Positions 24,761 to 33,922 of a stretch of DNA of 64,000 bases are shown here, one piece after another. The position numbers were made by a program, and so were the translations under genes. The DNA is from Streptomyces sp. CB01373 (GTDB taxonomy: Bacteria > Actinomycetota > Actinomycetes > Streptomycetales > Streptomycetaceae), in NCBI RefSeq assembly GCF_002803075.1, contig NZ_NNBK01000012.1, positions 62,001 through 126,000 of the forward strand, read 5' to 3'. Under the pieces are notes generated by a model. It was not told where the DNA came from, searched no databases, and worked only from the letters and a program-made list of their open reading frames with translations. Position 1 is the stretch's first letter. Every line of letters starts with the position of its first letter.

Positions 24761-26185
24761 ATGACCGGAACGTCGTCGCAGCCGTCGCAGCCGTCGACGG
24801 GGGAGGCCCCGGGGCGGGATGACCTCGCTGCCGGAGCCGGAGCCGGACCCGGAGCGGGGGTCCGAGTCGGGGCCGGGGCCGGAGTGGGGGACGGCGGTCG
24901 GGCGCGGTCGGTGTGGTCGCGGGACTTCGCGCTGTTCTTCGTCGCGCGGGCCGTCGCCCGGCTCGGCGACACCATGCTGCCGGTCGCCCTCGCCGCGGGC
25001 CTGCTCCAGCACGGATACGGCGCGGGCGCGGTCGGCCTCGCCATGGCCTCGACGGCCGCCGCCTTCGCCGGACTCGTGGTCTTCGGCGGGGTCATCGCCG
25101 ACCGGTTCAGCACCCGCAAGCTGATGATCGGCGCCGACCTGGTGCGGGTCGGCACCCAGTCCCTGGCCGCCGTGCTCTTCTACTCCGGGCACGTGGTGCT
25201 CTGGGAGATCTGCGCGATCGGCCTCGTCAACGGCGTGGCGGGCGCCGTGTTCCAGCCCGGCGTGGCCAGCACGGTGCCCCGGCTCGCCTCCGACGTCCAG
25301 GCGGCCAACGGCGCCATACGCATCGCCGAGTCCTCGGCCCAGCTCGCGGGCCCCGCCGCCGCGGGCCTGCTCGTCGGCTTCGCCTCACCCGGCGGGGTGT
25401 TCGCGGCGCACGCCGCCACCTACGGGGTCAGCGCCCTGTGCCTGCTCCTGCTCCGGCTGCCCCCGCTCATCCGGACCGGCGCACCGGACCGCACCGCCGC
25501 CAGTGCCTTCAGAGCCGATCTGGTCGAAGGATGGCGGGAGTTCAGGGCCAGGTCATGGCTCTGGGGCGTCATCGCCGTCTGGTGTCTGTACATGATCGCC
25601 GTCTGGGGTCCGACCGTCCCGCTGGTGGCGACCGAAGTCGTCCAGCAGCACGGCCCGCGCGCCTACGGCCTGATCAACTCCGCCCTCGGCGCCGGCACCG
25701 TCGTCGGCGGCTTCCTCGCCCTGCGGCTGCGCCCCCGCCGTATGCTGCGCGCCGGAGCGTTCGCCCTGTTCGCCTTCGTCGGCTTCCCGGCGACGGTCGG
25801 GGCCGGCTTCGGCGTGCCGGCCATGGCGGCGGGTGCCGCCGTCGCCGGGGCGGGCATGTCGTTCTGGGGCGTGATGTGGGCGACCAGTGTCCAGACCCAG
25901 GTCCCCTCCGACGTCCTCAACCGCATCCACGCCTACGACGTGGCGGGCTCCCTCGCCATGATGCCCGTCGGCCAGGCCCTGGCGGGCCCGGCCGCCACCG
26001 CCCTGGGCGCGGACCACGTGCTGCTGGTGTCCGCCGGGATGAGTCTCGTCGTCCCGACGATCCTGCTGGCGGTGCCCGCGATACGCGGCCTCATACGGGC
26101 CGACGCACGCGGCACCCATGGCCCGCACGCGCCCGAGGGGGCCGTGGAGGCGACAACCGGGCGGACGCACCCCGAACCGCACTGA
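24761..26185 (+). CDS. MFS transporter (exporter-like)
   Basis: A 474-aa major-facilitator protein of the EntS/multidrug exporter type. An Ala/Gly-rich N-terminal ~45 residues is followed by about 12 membrane helices, with the loop motif GGVIADRFSTRKLM between helices 2 and 3 and the conserved RDFALFFVARAVARLGD entry to helix 1. Substrate unknown. The ATG at 24761 is preceded by GGAGGGGAG. It faces the transketolase genes, with a degenerate repeat array in the convergent spacer. Confidence 0.88.
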   Translation: MTGTSSQPSQPSTGEAPGRDDLAAGAGAGPGAGVRVGAGAGVGDGGRARSVWSRDFALFFVARAVARLGDTMLPVALAAGLLQHGYGAGAVGLAMASTAAAFAGLVVFGGVIADRFSTRKLMIGADLVRVGTQSLAAVLFYSGHVVLWEICAIGLVNGVAGAVFQPGVASTVPRLASDVQAANGAIRIAESSAQLAGPAAAGLLVGFASPGGVFAAHAATYGVSALCLLLLRLPPLIRTGAPDRTAASAFRADLVEGWREFRARSWLWGVIAVWCLYMIAVWGPTVPLVATEVVQQHGPRAYGLINSALGAGTVVGGFLALRLRPRRMLRAGAFALFAFVGFPATVGAGFGVPAMAAGAAVAGAGMSFWGVMWATSVQTQVPSDVLNRIHAYDVAGSLAMMPVGQALAGPAATALGADHVLLVSAGMSLVVPTILLAVPAIRGLIRADARGTHGPHAPEGAVEATTGRTHPEPH

Positions 26186-26235
26186 CGGGGGCGACTCCGG
26201 CCCTGGGGCCCGGCCGCCGCTGCCTTCGCGCGGAA

Positions 26236-26338
26236 GCCTTTCAGGCACCGCCCCTGAGGCACTGGCCCCCTTGAAGCATCGGCCTTCAGGCATCGAGCCT
26301 TGCGGTACCGGCTTTGAGGGACCGGCCCTCAGGTGCCC
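26236..26338. repeat. Degenerate 14-17 bp tandem array
   Basis: Seven drifting units of approximate consensus GCCTTCAGGCACCG fill the convergent spacer. The last unit contains the stop codon of the transketolase C-terminal subunit gene (26329-26331). Confidence 0.65.
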
Positions 26339-27264
26339 GGGGCGATTGCGATGCCCGCCCCGGCCCGGGTCCCGAGGAACGCCGAGATCCGTTCCCGCAG
26401 CGACCGGGCGTCGAGCCCGTGCGCGGCGGTGTGCTCCTCCGCGGTCCCGTAGCGCCGCAGCTCCGCGCGGCGCACGCCGAGCCCCAGCACGCGGTGCGGC
26501 ACATCGCGGAGCGCGTCGTTCGCCGCCGAGGCCGACGTGTCCGCCAGGTACGGCTCGACGAGGACGACGTCCGTACCGGCCGACTCGGTGGCCAGGCGCA
26601 GGGCGGCCGCGTCGAAGGGCCGGACGGTCGTCGCGTACAGCACCGTCACGTCCAGGCCCTCCGTCGCGGTGAGCACGGCGTCGAGCAGGGGCCCGACGGC
26701 GACCACCACGCCCGAGCGGCCCTCGCGGACGGTCACGAAGTGCTCGCCGTCGACCGGGCGGCGGTCGGCGTTCGACTGCACGGACAGCCGTACGTAGACC
26801 TTGTCGTCGCCCGCGGCGACCGCGTGCCGCAGCAGGGCCTCGGCCTCGTCCGGGTGTCCGGGCACATGGACGGTCCAGCCGTCCAGGGTGTCGAGCAGTG
26901 CCACGTCGCCGGGTGCCATGTGGGTGTAGCCGCCCGCGGGCCAGTCGAAGGAGGCGGCGGCGCTGACCAGCACCGCGCCCACGCCCTGGTGCCCCAGATC
27001 CAGTTTGACCTGTTCGAAGGGGCGCTCGACGAGGAAGCTCGCGAAGGTGTGCAGGATGGGTCGCATACCGGTCAGCGCCAGTCCGGCGCCTGCACCGACG
27101 AGGAGCTGCTCGCGGATGCCGACGTTGATCACCCGGTCGGGATGCCGGCGCCACGCGTCGGTGAAACCGTCCCTGCCGATCTCGGCGAGGACGACCGCCA
27201 CCCGCGGATCCTCGTCGAGCAGGCGCGAGACGGCCGGTGCGAGACGGTCACGCATGGTGTCCAT
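26329..27264 (-). CDS. Transketolase, C-terminal subunit
   Basis: A 311-aa protein equivalent to the Pyr and C-terminal domains of transketolase (DEDPRVAVVLAEIG, NVGIREQLLVGAGAGLAL, FASFL.ERPFEQVKLDLG). The active-site Glu for TPP activation is in NVGIREQ. It forms a complete enzyme with the upstream N-terminal subunit. Such split transketolases in actinomycetes often serve specialised C5/C7 sugar or aromatic precursor supply; the substrate is not evident here. Confidence 0.9.
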   Translation of the reverse strand: MDTMRDRLAPAVSRLLDEDPRVAVVLAEIGRDGFTDAWRRHPDRVINVGIREQLLVGAGAGLALTGMRPILHTFASFLVERPFEQVKLDLGHQGVGAVLVSAAASFDWPAGGYTHMAPGDVALLDTLDGWTVHVPGHPDEAEALLRHAVAAGDDKVYVRLSVQSNADRRPVDGEHFVTVREGRSGVVVAVGPLLDAVLTATEGLDVTVLYATTVRPFDAAALRLATESAGTDVVLVEPYLADTSASAANDALRDVPHRVLGLGVRRAELRRYGTAEEHTAAHGLDARSLRERISAFLGTRAGAGIAIAPGT

Positions 27265-27330
27265 GGGGGTCGAGCCCTTCTGTGTCGGTGAGTCGGGGGA
27301 AGCCGGGGGGCCTGCTCAGCGGGTTCCGGA

Positions 27331-28038
27331 TCACGGGTTCTTCGGCTCAACCCGGGCCACCACCACGTGCGGACGGCCCGGATGCGGAGCCGTGAACGCG
27401 GCGTACAGCGCCTCGTGATCGCGGCCGTCGACGCTCGCGGTCGACCAGCCCGCCACCTCGAAGCGGGCCGCGATGCCGCCGGGACGGGCATGACTGGCGG
27501 AGGCGTTGTCGACGACGACGGTGTGCAATTGCTCGAGTCCGGCGGGCCCGGCGAAGGCGATGGCCTCGTGATTGCTGCCCTCGTCCAGTTCGGCGTCCCC
27601 GGTCAGCACCCACACGCGGGGCCGCTTCAGCCCCTGGGCGCGCAGCCCCAGGGCCGTGCCGACGGCGATGGGCAGTCCGTGCCCGAGCGACCCGCTGCCG
27701 ATCTCGGCGCCCGGCACCAGGGTGCGGTCCGGATGGTGGCCGAGCGGGGAGTCGTAGGTGCCGAAGCCAGGCAGCCAGCCGACCGGTACGAAGCCCTTCG
27801 CGGCGAGCACCGCGTAGTACGCCATCGGGCCGTGTCCCTTCGACAGCAGGAACCGGTCCCGCTCGGGGTCGTCCGGCTGCTCCGGGCGGACCTTGAGCAC
27901 CCGGTCGTAGAGCACCCAGAGCACGTCCAGCGTGGACGTGGCCGCCGGTCCGTGCTTCTCGTCGCCGGTCATGAGCCCCATCAGCCCGGGCAGATCGTCG
28001 TAGCCGTGGACGCGTCCGGTCTCCTCGGTGATCGTCAT
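27331..28038 (-). CDS. Transketolase, N-terminal (TPP-binding) subunit
   Basis: A 235-aa TPP-domain protein: FLLSKGHGPMAYYAVLAAKGF, GSGSLGHGLPIAVGTALG, and GDAELDEGSNHEA with the metal-binding GDxxxxEG...N element. The ATG at 28038 gives the expected start just before the TTSTLDVLWVLYD-type helix. A 66-bp spacer separates it from the C-terminal subunit gene. Confidence 0.9.
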   Translation of the reverse strand: MTITEETGRVHGYDDLPGLMGLMTGDEKHGPAATSTLDVLWVLYDRVLKVRPEQPDDPERDRFLLSKGHGPMAYYAVLAAKGFVPVGWLPGFGTYDSPLGHHPDRTLVPGAEIGSGSLGHGLPIAVGTALGLRAQGLKRPRVWVLTGDAELDEGSNHEAIAFAGPAGLEQLHTVVVDNASASHARPGGIAARFEVAGWSTASVDGRDHEALYAAFTAPHPGRPHVVVARVEPKNP

Positions 28039-28185
28039 GCCACGAGGGTGCGACCTCAACCGAACTTGAGGTCAAGTACCGCCAGCCGTCACCGCCCGGA
28101 CAAAACCCGTGCGCGACCACCGACCTGAGTGCGGTATTGTTTTCCTGCGCGTTCAGCCAGGGGAAACCCCAGGTCAGACGGGCAA

Positions 28186-28259
<74 letters not shown>

Positions 28260-28279
28260 CTGGAGACAGTCGCAGATCA

Positions 28280-28311
28280 GGGCCGGTTTCGGAGACATCC
28301 GAAACCGGCCC
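28280..28311 (+). terminator. tRNA-Pro terminator, copy 1
   Basis: A perfect hairpin with arms GGGCCGGTTTCGG and CCGAAACCGGCCC, followed by TTGGTCATT. It is identical in the second tRNA copy. Confidence 0.85.
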
Positions 28312-28330
28312 TTGGTCATTCTTGGGGACC

Positions 28331-28715
28331 AGTCAAGGACCGGCGTGCCTGACCGGGGCCAGCGGGGCACGACGACCGGATCTTGTGTGCGTCCGGGTGC
28401 GGGTAGCGCTGGGTGGTGGTCAGTGACCCGCGGCCGGCGATGGGGATGCGTCCGCCGCCCCGCGACGCACCGGCCCCGGCGCCGCGCGCTGGTTTCGGGC
28501 AACTCCTCACCCACGCGCGCGACATGACTCTCGCCGGCTTCGGCAACGCCGACGTCCCCCTCGGACGTCCGGTGGAAGAACCACGGAGCCGCGCGGGCGC
28601 GGCTCGGCCAGGCGGCCGAGGGCGACGAACAACCCGGTATCACCTGGTCGAACGATGTCCGCCGAGCCCACGAACCGCGCCGGCATATGACCGTTCGCCG
28701 TGTTGCAGGTGATGC
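28331..28715. other. Gene-free stretch between tRNA-Pro and XRE regulator
   Basis: Several open frames exist on both strands but none has a convincing ribosome site or recognisable protein. I see no gene, repeat or integrase remnant here. Confidence 0.45.
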
Positions 28716-29603
28716 TCAGGTGTCCGACTTGCAAGATGGGCGGCTCGGCAAGTCGCTTCCGCCTCCCGCATAACTCGCCAAGAAGTTGAATCCCTCCTCG
28801 GATCGTGATCCGGGCTCCGCCACGTAGGTGAAGATCTCCACGCCGGGGTCCGCGGTTACCGCGAGTCGCTCGTACCGCAGTATGAGCTCGCCGACGAGAG
28901 GATGATTGAAGCGCTTCTCTGCTTCACGATGCAGGCGCACGTTGTGGGTGGCCCAAAGCGCGGCGAATTCGTCGGAGTACAGCGAGAGTTCGCCGACGAG
29001 CTCGGACAGGTCACGGTCGAACGGGTCGCGCCCGACTTGCGCTCTCAAGGCCGCGACACATTCTTTGGCCGTCCGGCCCCAATCGGCGAAGAATTCCTTG
29101 GCGCGCGGATCGAGATAAGTGAACCGGGCCACGTTCGCGGGTGCGCGCGATGTGAACATCGGTGCGTAGAATTCCCGTCCGAGATGGTTGACGGCGAGTA
29201 TGTCCTGACGACTGTTGACGACGAAAGCGGCAGCACCGTTCAGCGCATTGATCATCCACTCGATGCTCGGGCGCACAGTTCGCCTGGCCGGTCTGCGGCG
29301 CTTGTCGGTGACCTGATCTCTCGAGGCGCGAGCCAGGTTGAAAAGATGCGCCCGCTCGGCCTCGTCCAGACGAAGCGCGCCCGCGACCGCTTCGAGGATC
29401 TCCTCCGAAACGCCCGCCAGGTTGCCGCGCTCCATCCGGTTGTAGTAGTCGACGCTGACTCCTGCCAGAGTTGCGACTTCCTCTCGCCGGAGACCCGGAA
29501 CCCGTCGCACCCCGTAGGAGGGAAGGCCAACCTCCTCGGGCGTGATCTTTGCTCGCCGTGAGGTGATGAAATCCCGTATCTCGGTCTTTGCGTCCACGGC
29601 CAC
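28716..29603 (-). CDS. XRE-family regulator with MmyB-like domain
   Basis: A 295-aa regulator. The N-terminal Cro/CI HTH (RRVPGLRREEVATLAGVSVD, YYNRMERG, ~33-75) is followed by a MmyB-like ligand-binding domain (SIEWMINALNGAAAFVVNSR ... FTYLDPRAKEFFADW). The start is GTG at 29603 with GGAGGT six bases upstream. It is divergent from the cupin gene, with 192 bp between the starts. In such pairs the regulator normally represses the divergent gene. GC content looks lower than in the flanks, suggesting acquisition. Confidence 0.9.
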   Translation of the reverse strand: MAVDAKTEIRDFITSRRAKITPEEVGLPSYGVRRVPGLRREEVATLAGVSVDYYNRMERGNLAGVSEEILEAVAGALRLDEAERAHLFNLARASRDQVTDKRRRPARRTVRPSIEWMINALNGAAAFVVNSRQDILAVNHLGREFYAPMFTSRAPANVARFTYLDPRAKEFFADWGRTAKECVAALRAQVGRDPFDRDLSELVGELSLYSDEFAALWATHNVRLHREAEKRFNHPLVGELILRYERLAVTADPGVEIFTYVAEPGSRSEEGFNFLASYAGGGSDLPSRPSCKSDT

Positions 29604-29795
29604 GAGATTACCTCCGATGCAGGGGCCGTGGGGTGCCCTGTGAGTACATGGATAAGCCCGCCCTCCCACCCCCGTCGGAACGGTGTTTTCCTGGCCTCGA
29701 CTGAATTCGGCGAGAGGCCGCGTACGACCGGACCAGCTCGACGAAAGTTCGGCGACTGCCCTCGCTTCGAGGACGAACACCTACATAGGAGGACA

Positions 29796-30194
29796 ATGAT
29801 GAAGGTCATGAGGAACGGACTTGAAACGATGGCTGGTCCCGGCGAATGGTTCGCCGGGAGCGTCCACATCGACGTCATCAGCACGCCGGCGCCGCCCTCG
29901 CGAATTATGGGTGGAGTCGTCCACTTCGCTCCTGGTGCGCGTACGTCATGGCACACCCACCCTCTTGGCCAGACGATCCTTGTCACCGAGGGAATCGGTC
30001 TCATCCAGCGTGAGGGAGGGCCGGTCGAGGAAGTGCGGCCGGGTGACCGCGTCTACATCGAACCGGGTGAGAATCACTGGCACGGCGCCACACCCACGTG
30101 CTTCCACACCCAGATCGCCTACCAGGCGTCCGACAGCGAGGGCAATCACACCACTTGGGGTCGCCACGTCACCGAGGAGGAGTATCCCGGCTAG
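29796..30194 (+). CDS. Small cupin protein
   Basis: A 132-aa single-cupin protein. Metal motif one reads TSWHTHPLGQTILVTEG and motif two PGDRVYIEPGENHWHGA, with His/His/His ligands visible. It resembles stand-alone cupins found next to XRE/MmyB regulators and short-chain dehydrogenases, possibly quinone- or aldehyde-stress related. AGGAGG precedes the ATG. The substrate is unknown. Confidence 0.88.
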   Translation: MMKVMRNGLETMAGPGEWFAGSVHIDVISTPAPPSRIMGGVVHFAPGARTSWHTHPLGQTILVTEGIGLIQREGGPVEEVRPGDRVYIEPGENHWHGATPTCFHTQIAYQASDSEGNHTTWGRHVTEEEYPG

Positions 30195-30633
30195 ATTCCG
30201 CTGCGGCGGCTCTCCCGCCTCCCGCCTCCAGGCACGAACGGCCGCGGCGGTCGACCGCCGGCCCCCGCCAGGAGGCGCAGGAGACGACGGCTGACGAGTG
30301 CGGGCCTGCCGGGGGATCGTCCGGCGGCCCGACAGCGGGCAGTGCTGAGGGGACCGTTGTCATTCGGGTTGACGCCGGGCAGGAGCAGCATCCGCGTGGT
30401 CCGGCGACGACACCACCAGATGCTATTCCTGTCCTCCCTGTGCCATCGCAGGGTCTGTCGCCCGCAGGCGCCTCGGGCCCGATCAGCGGTTCCCGTTCGG
30501 GGAACGGTCACCGTGACTGTTCCCTGAACCCTTGTGCACGACGAAGGGGCAAGCGGCTCGGAGTGACCGGGAGGGGAACGCGCGGCGCGGGCAGCGCGGG
30601 CGGGGGACTCTCCTCCCGCGCCTGTCCCGTCCG
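30195..30633. other. Gene-free upstream stretch
   Basis: No supported gene on either strand. It separates the cupin gene from the promoter and operator of the secreted glycoside hydrolase. Confidence 0.5.
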
Positions 30634-30675
30634 TTGACAGGACGTCACACCACTCTCATTATGGGAGCGCTCCCA
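30634..30675 (+). promoter_or_regulatory. Promoter with CebR-type operator
   Basis: TTGACA (30634-30639), 17-bp spacer and CATTAT (30657-30662) form a near-consensus promoter. The 14-bp perfect palindrome TGGGAGCGCTCCCA (30662-30675) directly follows and matches the known Streptomyces CebR (cellobiose repressor) operator. The placement over the transcription start fits repression relieved by cello-oligosaccharides. Confidence 0.88.
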
Positions 30676-30851
30676 TCCGCGGGCGATCCGGTCACCGCCC
30701 CGCCCGCGCTCGAACGCACCGCGTCCCCGCACCGCTTCCCGTGCCACCGGCGCGGAACGTCCTGCCGTCGCACCGGCACTCCACCCGTCCGGCCGCACGG
30801 TCCGGCAGCGCCTGCCCCGCCCGTGCCGTCGGACCCCGAGGGAGGACCCAC

Positions 30852-32984
30852 ATGCCCTTACCGCAGAGAGCCGGCCGGCCGGCCGGCACCGGCCCCCGCC
30901 ACCTCGCACGCACCGCCGCCGTCCTGGCCGCCGCGCTCGCCCTGCTGTCCCCGCCGAGCGCCGCCGCCGTCGCGTCCGCCGCCGCGCGGGAGGCGCCCGC
31001 CGCGGACGTCGATGTCCGGGTCAACACGCAGGCGTCGCTGGGCCGCATGCCCGACACGGCACGCGGCGTCAATGCCGCGATCTGGGACTCGCACATGAAC
31101 GATCCCGAGGTCGCCGGCCTGATGAAGGCGGCCGATGTCGGGGCGATGCGTTATCCCGGCGGTTCGTACGCGGACATCTACCACTGGAAGACACATACGG
31201 CGCCCGGTGGATACGTCGCCCCCGGCACCGACTTCGACTCCTTCATGGGTACCGCCCGTGCCGTCGGCGCCCAGCCGATACTGATCGCCAACTACGGTTC
31301 CGGCACGCCCGAGGAGGCTGCCGGCTGGGTCCGGTACGCGAACGTCACCAAGCACTACGGTGCGCGGTACTGGGAGATCGGCAACGAGATCTACGGCAAC
31401 GGCCACTACGGCAACGGCTGGGAGCACGACGAGCACGAGGACAAGAGCCCCCGGGAGTACGCCCGTCAGGTCCGCGCCTACGCCAAGGCCATGAAGGCCG
31501 TCGACCCGACCATCAAGATCGGCGCGGTCCTCACCACCCCGGGCCAATGGCCGGACGGCGTCGTCGGCGAAGGAGATCCGGGCGACTGGAACCACACCGT
31601 GCTCTCCGAAGTCACCGACGTCATCGACTTCGTGAGCGTCCACTGGTACGCGGGCGGCTCCGACACCACCGCCGAGGACGCCATGACCAGGCTGACGATG
31701 CTGCCCGGCGAACTGCGGGAGGTACGCAGCCAGATCGACCGGTACGCGGGCGCCGACTCACCGCGCCTCGGCATCGCCGTCACCGAGATCAACACCAACA
31801 CCGGCGGCGCCAGGCTCACCGCCCGACCCAACGGCCTTTTCGCCGCCGACGCGTTCATGACGGCTCTGGAGAACGGCGTCTTCACCGTCGACTGGTGGAA
31901 CACCCACAACGGCCCGGACCAGATCACCACCGTCGACGGCGAGACCGACTACGGCGACATGGGAATGCTGTCCAGCGGTTCCTGCACCGGTGACGTCTGC
32001 GAGCCGGCGACGAACGCGCCGTTCCACCCGTACTACGGCATGAAGATGACCGGCGAACTGGGCGCCGCGGGCGACACCCTGGTCGCCGCCGCGTCCTCCG
32101 CGCAGGACGTCTCCGCACACGCCGTGCACCGTCGCGACGGGCGTCTGAGCGTCCTGCTCATCAACAAGGACCCGGACGCCGCCCGGACCGTGGGCCTTGA
32201 GTACACGGGCTTCACCCCGTCCGGCGCCGCCCCCGAGGTCCGCCGCTACGCGCCCGGCGACAGCGACATCACCGACGTCACCGAGGGCGGGGCGTCCGTC
32301 TCCCGGGTGACCGTGCCGCCGCGCGGGATGCTCACTGTAACCCTCACCCCGCAAGCCGGCACCGGGCCCGGTGCCTCCGGTGCCGAGGCCCCGGGGACCC
32401 CACGGCTGGAGGCGGTGACCGACACCACGGCGCGCCTGTCCTGGGAGGGTGCGCGGGGCGCCGCCCGCTACCTGGTCCAGGAACGCGACGGCGCTCACAC
32501 CTGGCTGGTCGGCGAGACCACCGGCACGTCCGTGACCCTGCGGAACCTTCCCCCGGGCAGCACCCACACGGTCAACGTGCTGGCGGCCGACGCCTCGGGA
32601 CGGCTCTCCGCCCCGTCCACTCCGCTGACCTTCACCACCGGCACCCCGCGGGACGCCACCTGCGTGGTGACCTACCACCGCGACACGGGCTGGGGGAACG
32701 GATTCGTGGCCACGGTCACCGTCCAGAACCTCTCGGACACCCCGATCACCGGCTGGACCGTGGACTGGGACTGGCCGACTGACCGTCAGTCGGTGTCCTC
32801 CGGCTGGAACGCCACGTTCCACCAGACCGGCCGGCACGTACGGGTGACCGCTCCCGAGGATGCCGGGCCGCTGGCTCCGAACGGTGGGTCGACGGCCTCG
32901 TTCGGCTTCGTCGGCGCCAATGACGGGCCCAACCCGGACCCGACGGTCTTCCGCCTCAACGGCACCGTCTGCTCCAGCGGCTGA
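30852..32984 (+). CDS. Secreted glycoside hydrolase with Fn3 and CBM2 domains
   Basis: A 710-aa secreted enzyme. Signal peptide (~residues 1-40). TIM-barrel catalytic domain (~50-510) of the GH-A clan, with likely acid/base Glu in YWEIGNEIYGNG and nucleophile Glu in GIAVTEINTNTG. It looks GH51/alpha-L-arabinofuranosidase-like, but the exact family is uncertain. Then a fibronectin-III domain (~518-595) and a C-terminal CBM2 (CVVTYHRDTGWGNGFVATVT ... GWTVDWDW). GGAGGA precedes the ATG. Codon 3 is TTA, so translation should depend on bldA tRNA. The CebR-like operator ties it to cellulose degradation. Confidence 0.85.
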   Translation: MPLPQRAGRPAGTGPRHLARTAAVLAAALALLSPPSAAAVASAAAREAPAADVDVRVNTQASLGRMPDTARGVNAAIWDSHMNDPEVAGLMKAADVGAMRYPGGSYADIYHWKTHTAPGGYVAPGTDFDSFMGTARAVGAQPILIANYGSGTPEEAAGWVRYANVTKHYGARYWEIGNEIYGNGHYGNGWEHDEHEDKSPREYARQVRAYAKAMKAVDPTIKIGAVLTTPGQWPDGVVGEGDPGDWNHTVLSEVTDVIDFVSVHWYAGGSDTTAEDAMTRLTMLPGELREVRSQIDRYAGADSPRLGIAVTEINTNTGGARLTARPNGLFAADAFMTALENGVFTVDWWNTHNGPDQITTVDGETDYGDMGMLSSGSCTGDVCEPATNAPFHPYYGMKMTGELGAAGDTLVAAASSAQDVSAHAVHRRDGRLSVLLINKDPDAARTVGLEYTGFTPSGAAPEVRRYAPGDSDITDVTEGGASVSRVTVPPRGMLTVTLTPQAGTGPGASGAEAPGTPRLEAVTDTTARLSWEGARGAARYLVQERDGAHTWLVGETTGTSVTLRNLPPGSTHTVNVLAADASGRLSAPSTPLTFTTGTPRDATCVVTYHRDTGWGNGFVATVTVQNLSDTPITGWTVDWDWPTDRQSVSSGWNATFHQTGRHVRVTAPEDAGPLAPNGGSTASFGFVGANDGPNPDPTVFRLNGTVCSSG

Positions 32985-33124
32985 CGCCCGGCCCGCCCGG
33001 GACCGGTGGCAGGGTGACTTGCTCCCGGGCGGACCCCGACTGCGGGGTCGACTCCGCTCCAGGCGGCGTCGCCGGCGGATCGATCATCTCAGGGGACCCC
33101 GTAGGCGGGATGCCGACGGGCCCA

Positions 33125-33757
33125 TCACTCGCCAGGGGCGGTGGTGAGCGGCAATCCTCCGCTGCCGCCGCCCCGCATGTCCTTCATGTCGAGCGGGTCC
33201 GCGTCGGCCCGGACGGCATGGATACCGAGCCATCCCCGGCCCTCGGGGGCGTCCTCGGCGGCGCTGATCCGGTACTCCACGGTGCGGGTGCCGTGGGCGG
33301 GCAGGTCCCGCGCCCCGGAAGCGCCGGTCAGCGGCTGGTAGTCGTTGGCCACGACCAGTTCGACGGGGTGCCAGTCACCGTCGGGGGCCTCGCGCCGTTC
33401 CACCGTCAGCTTGGGCGGCCGCTCGCCCGCGTAGTTCCACTCGACCTGCGCGGAGAGCGCGATGTCGCGGAGTGCCCTGCCGGTGGTGTTGCAGAGCTTG
33501 ACGAGGACGGTCCGCGGTTCGCCGCCGGGGCGGACGGTGATGCCTTCGCGCGGGTCGGCGACCGTGGTGATCAGGTAGCCGTTGGTCCTGTCGGCGGCGG
33601 TGAGCTCTGGACAGGGCTTGCCCTGGAAGGCCGCGAAGCCGGGGTTGCCCTTGTCCCCGTCTGCCGAGGCCGGCGTTCCCTCGCAGGCGGTGGTGAAGAG
33701 GATCACCGCTCCCGCGGCGGCGACGGCGGATCTGGCCCAGCGCCTGTCTGCGTGCAT
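33125..33757 (-). CDS. Secreted lipoprotein of unknown function
   Basis: A 210-aa protein with a lipoprotein signal (ILFTTAC, Cys25). The remainder has a beta-sandwich-like pattern, with two Cys (CPEL and LCNTTG) that may form a disulfide, reminiscent of DUF4232-type Streptomyces lipoproteins. It starts upstream of the importer terminator and is transcribed leftward as a single gene. No function can be assigned. Confidence 0.75.
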   Translation of the reverse strand: MHADRRWARSAVAAAGAVILFTTACEGTPASADGDKGNPGFAAFQGKPCPELTAADRTNGYLITTVADPREGITVRPGGEPRTVLVKLCNTTGRALRDIALSAQVEWNYAGERPPKLTVERREAPDGDWHPVELVVANDYQPLTGASGARDLPAHGTRTVEYRISAAEDAPEGRGWLGIHAVRADADPLDMKDMRGGGSGGLPLTTAPGE

Positions 33758-33862
33758 GGATGCCCCTTCTCGTGAACCCCCGGTTGATGATCATGATGCC
33801 TGAGGGCCGCTCATGGTTGCGCCGCGAGGAAGGTGCCGTGACCACCGGCTCGGCCTGCGCGT

Positions 33863-33903
33863 GGGCCCTCTCCTCCGCCTCGGTAAGGCGGACGAGAGGG
33901 CCC
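33863..33903. terminator. Strong hairpin after the importer operon
   Basis: GGGCCCTCTcctCCGCC and GGCGGacgAGAGGGCCC pair across a 7-nt loop (total 41 bp, small internal bulge). It lies 20 bp after the stop of the leftward importer ATPase gene. Confidence 0.85.
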
Positions 33904-33922
33904 GTACACAACGGCGGCCTTC

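Noticed and set aside
28331..28715. Short frames on both strands after the first tRNA gene as possible small proteins or an integrase remnant.
   Set aside because: No start signals, no recognisable motifs, and high-GC frames are expected by chance.
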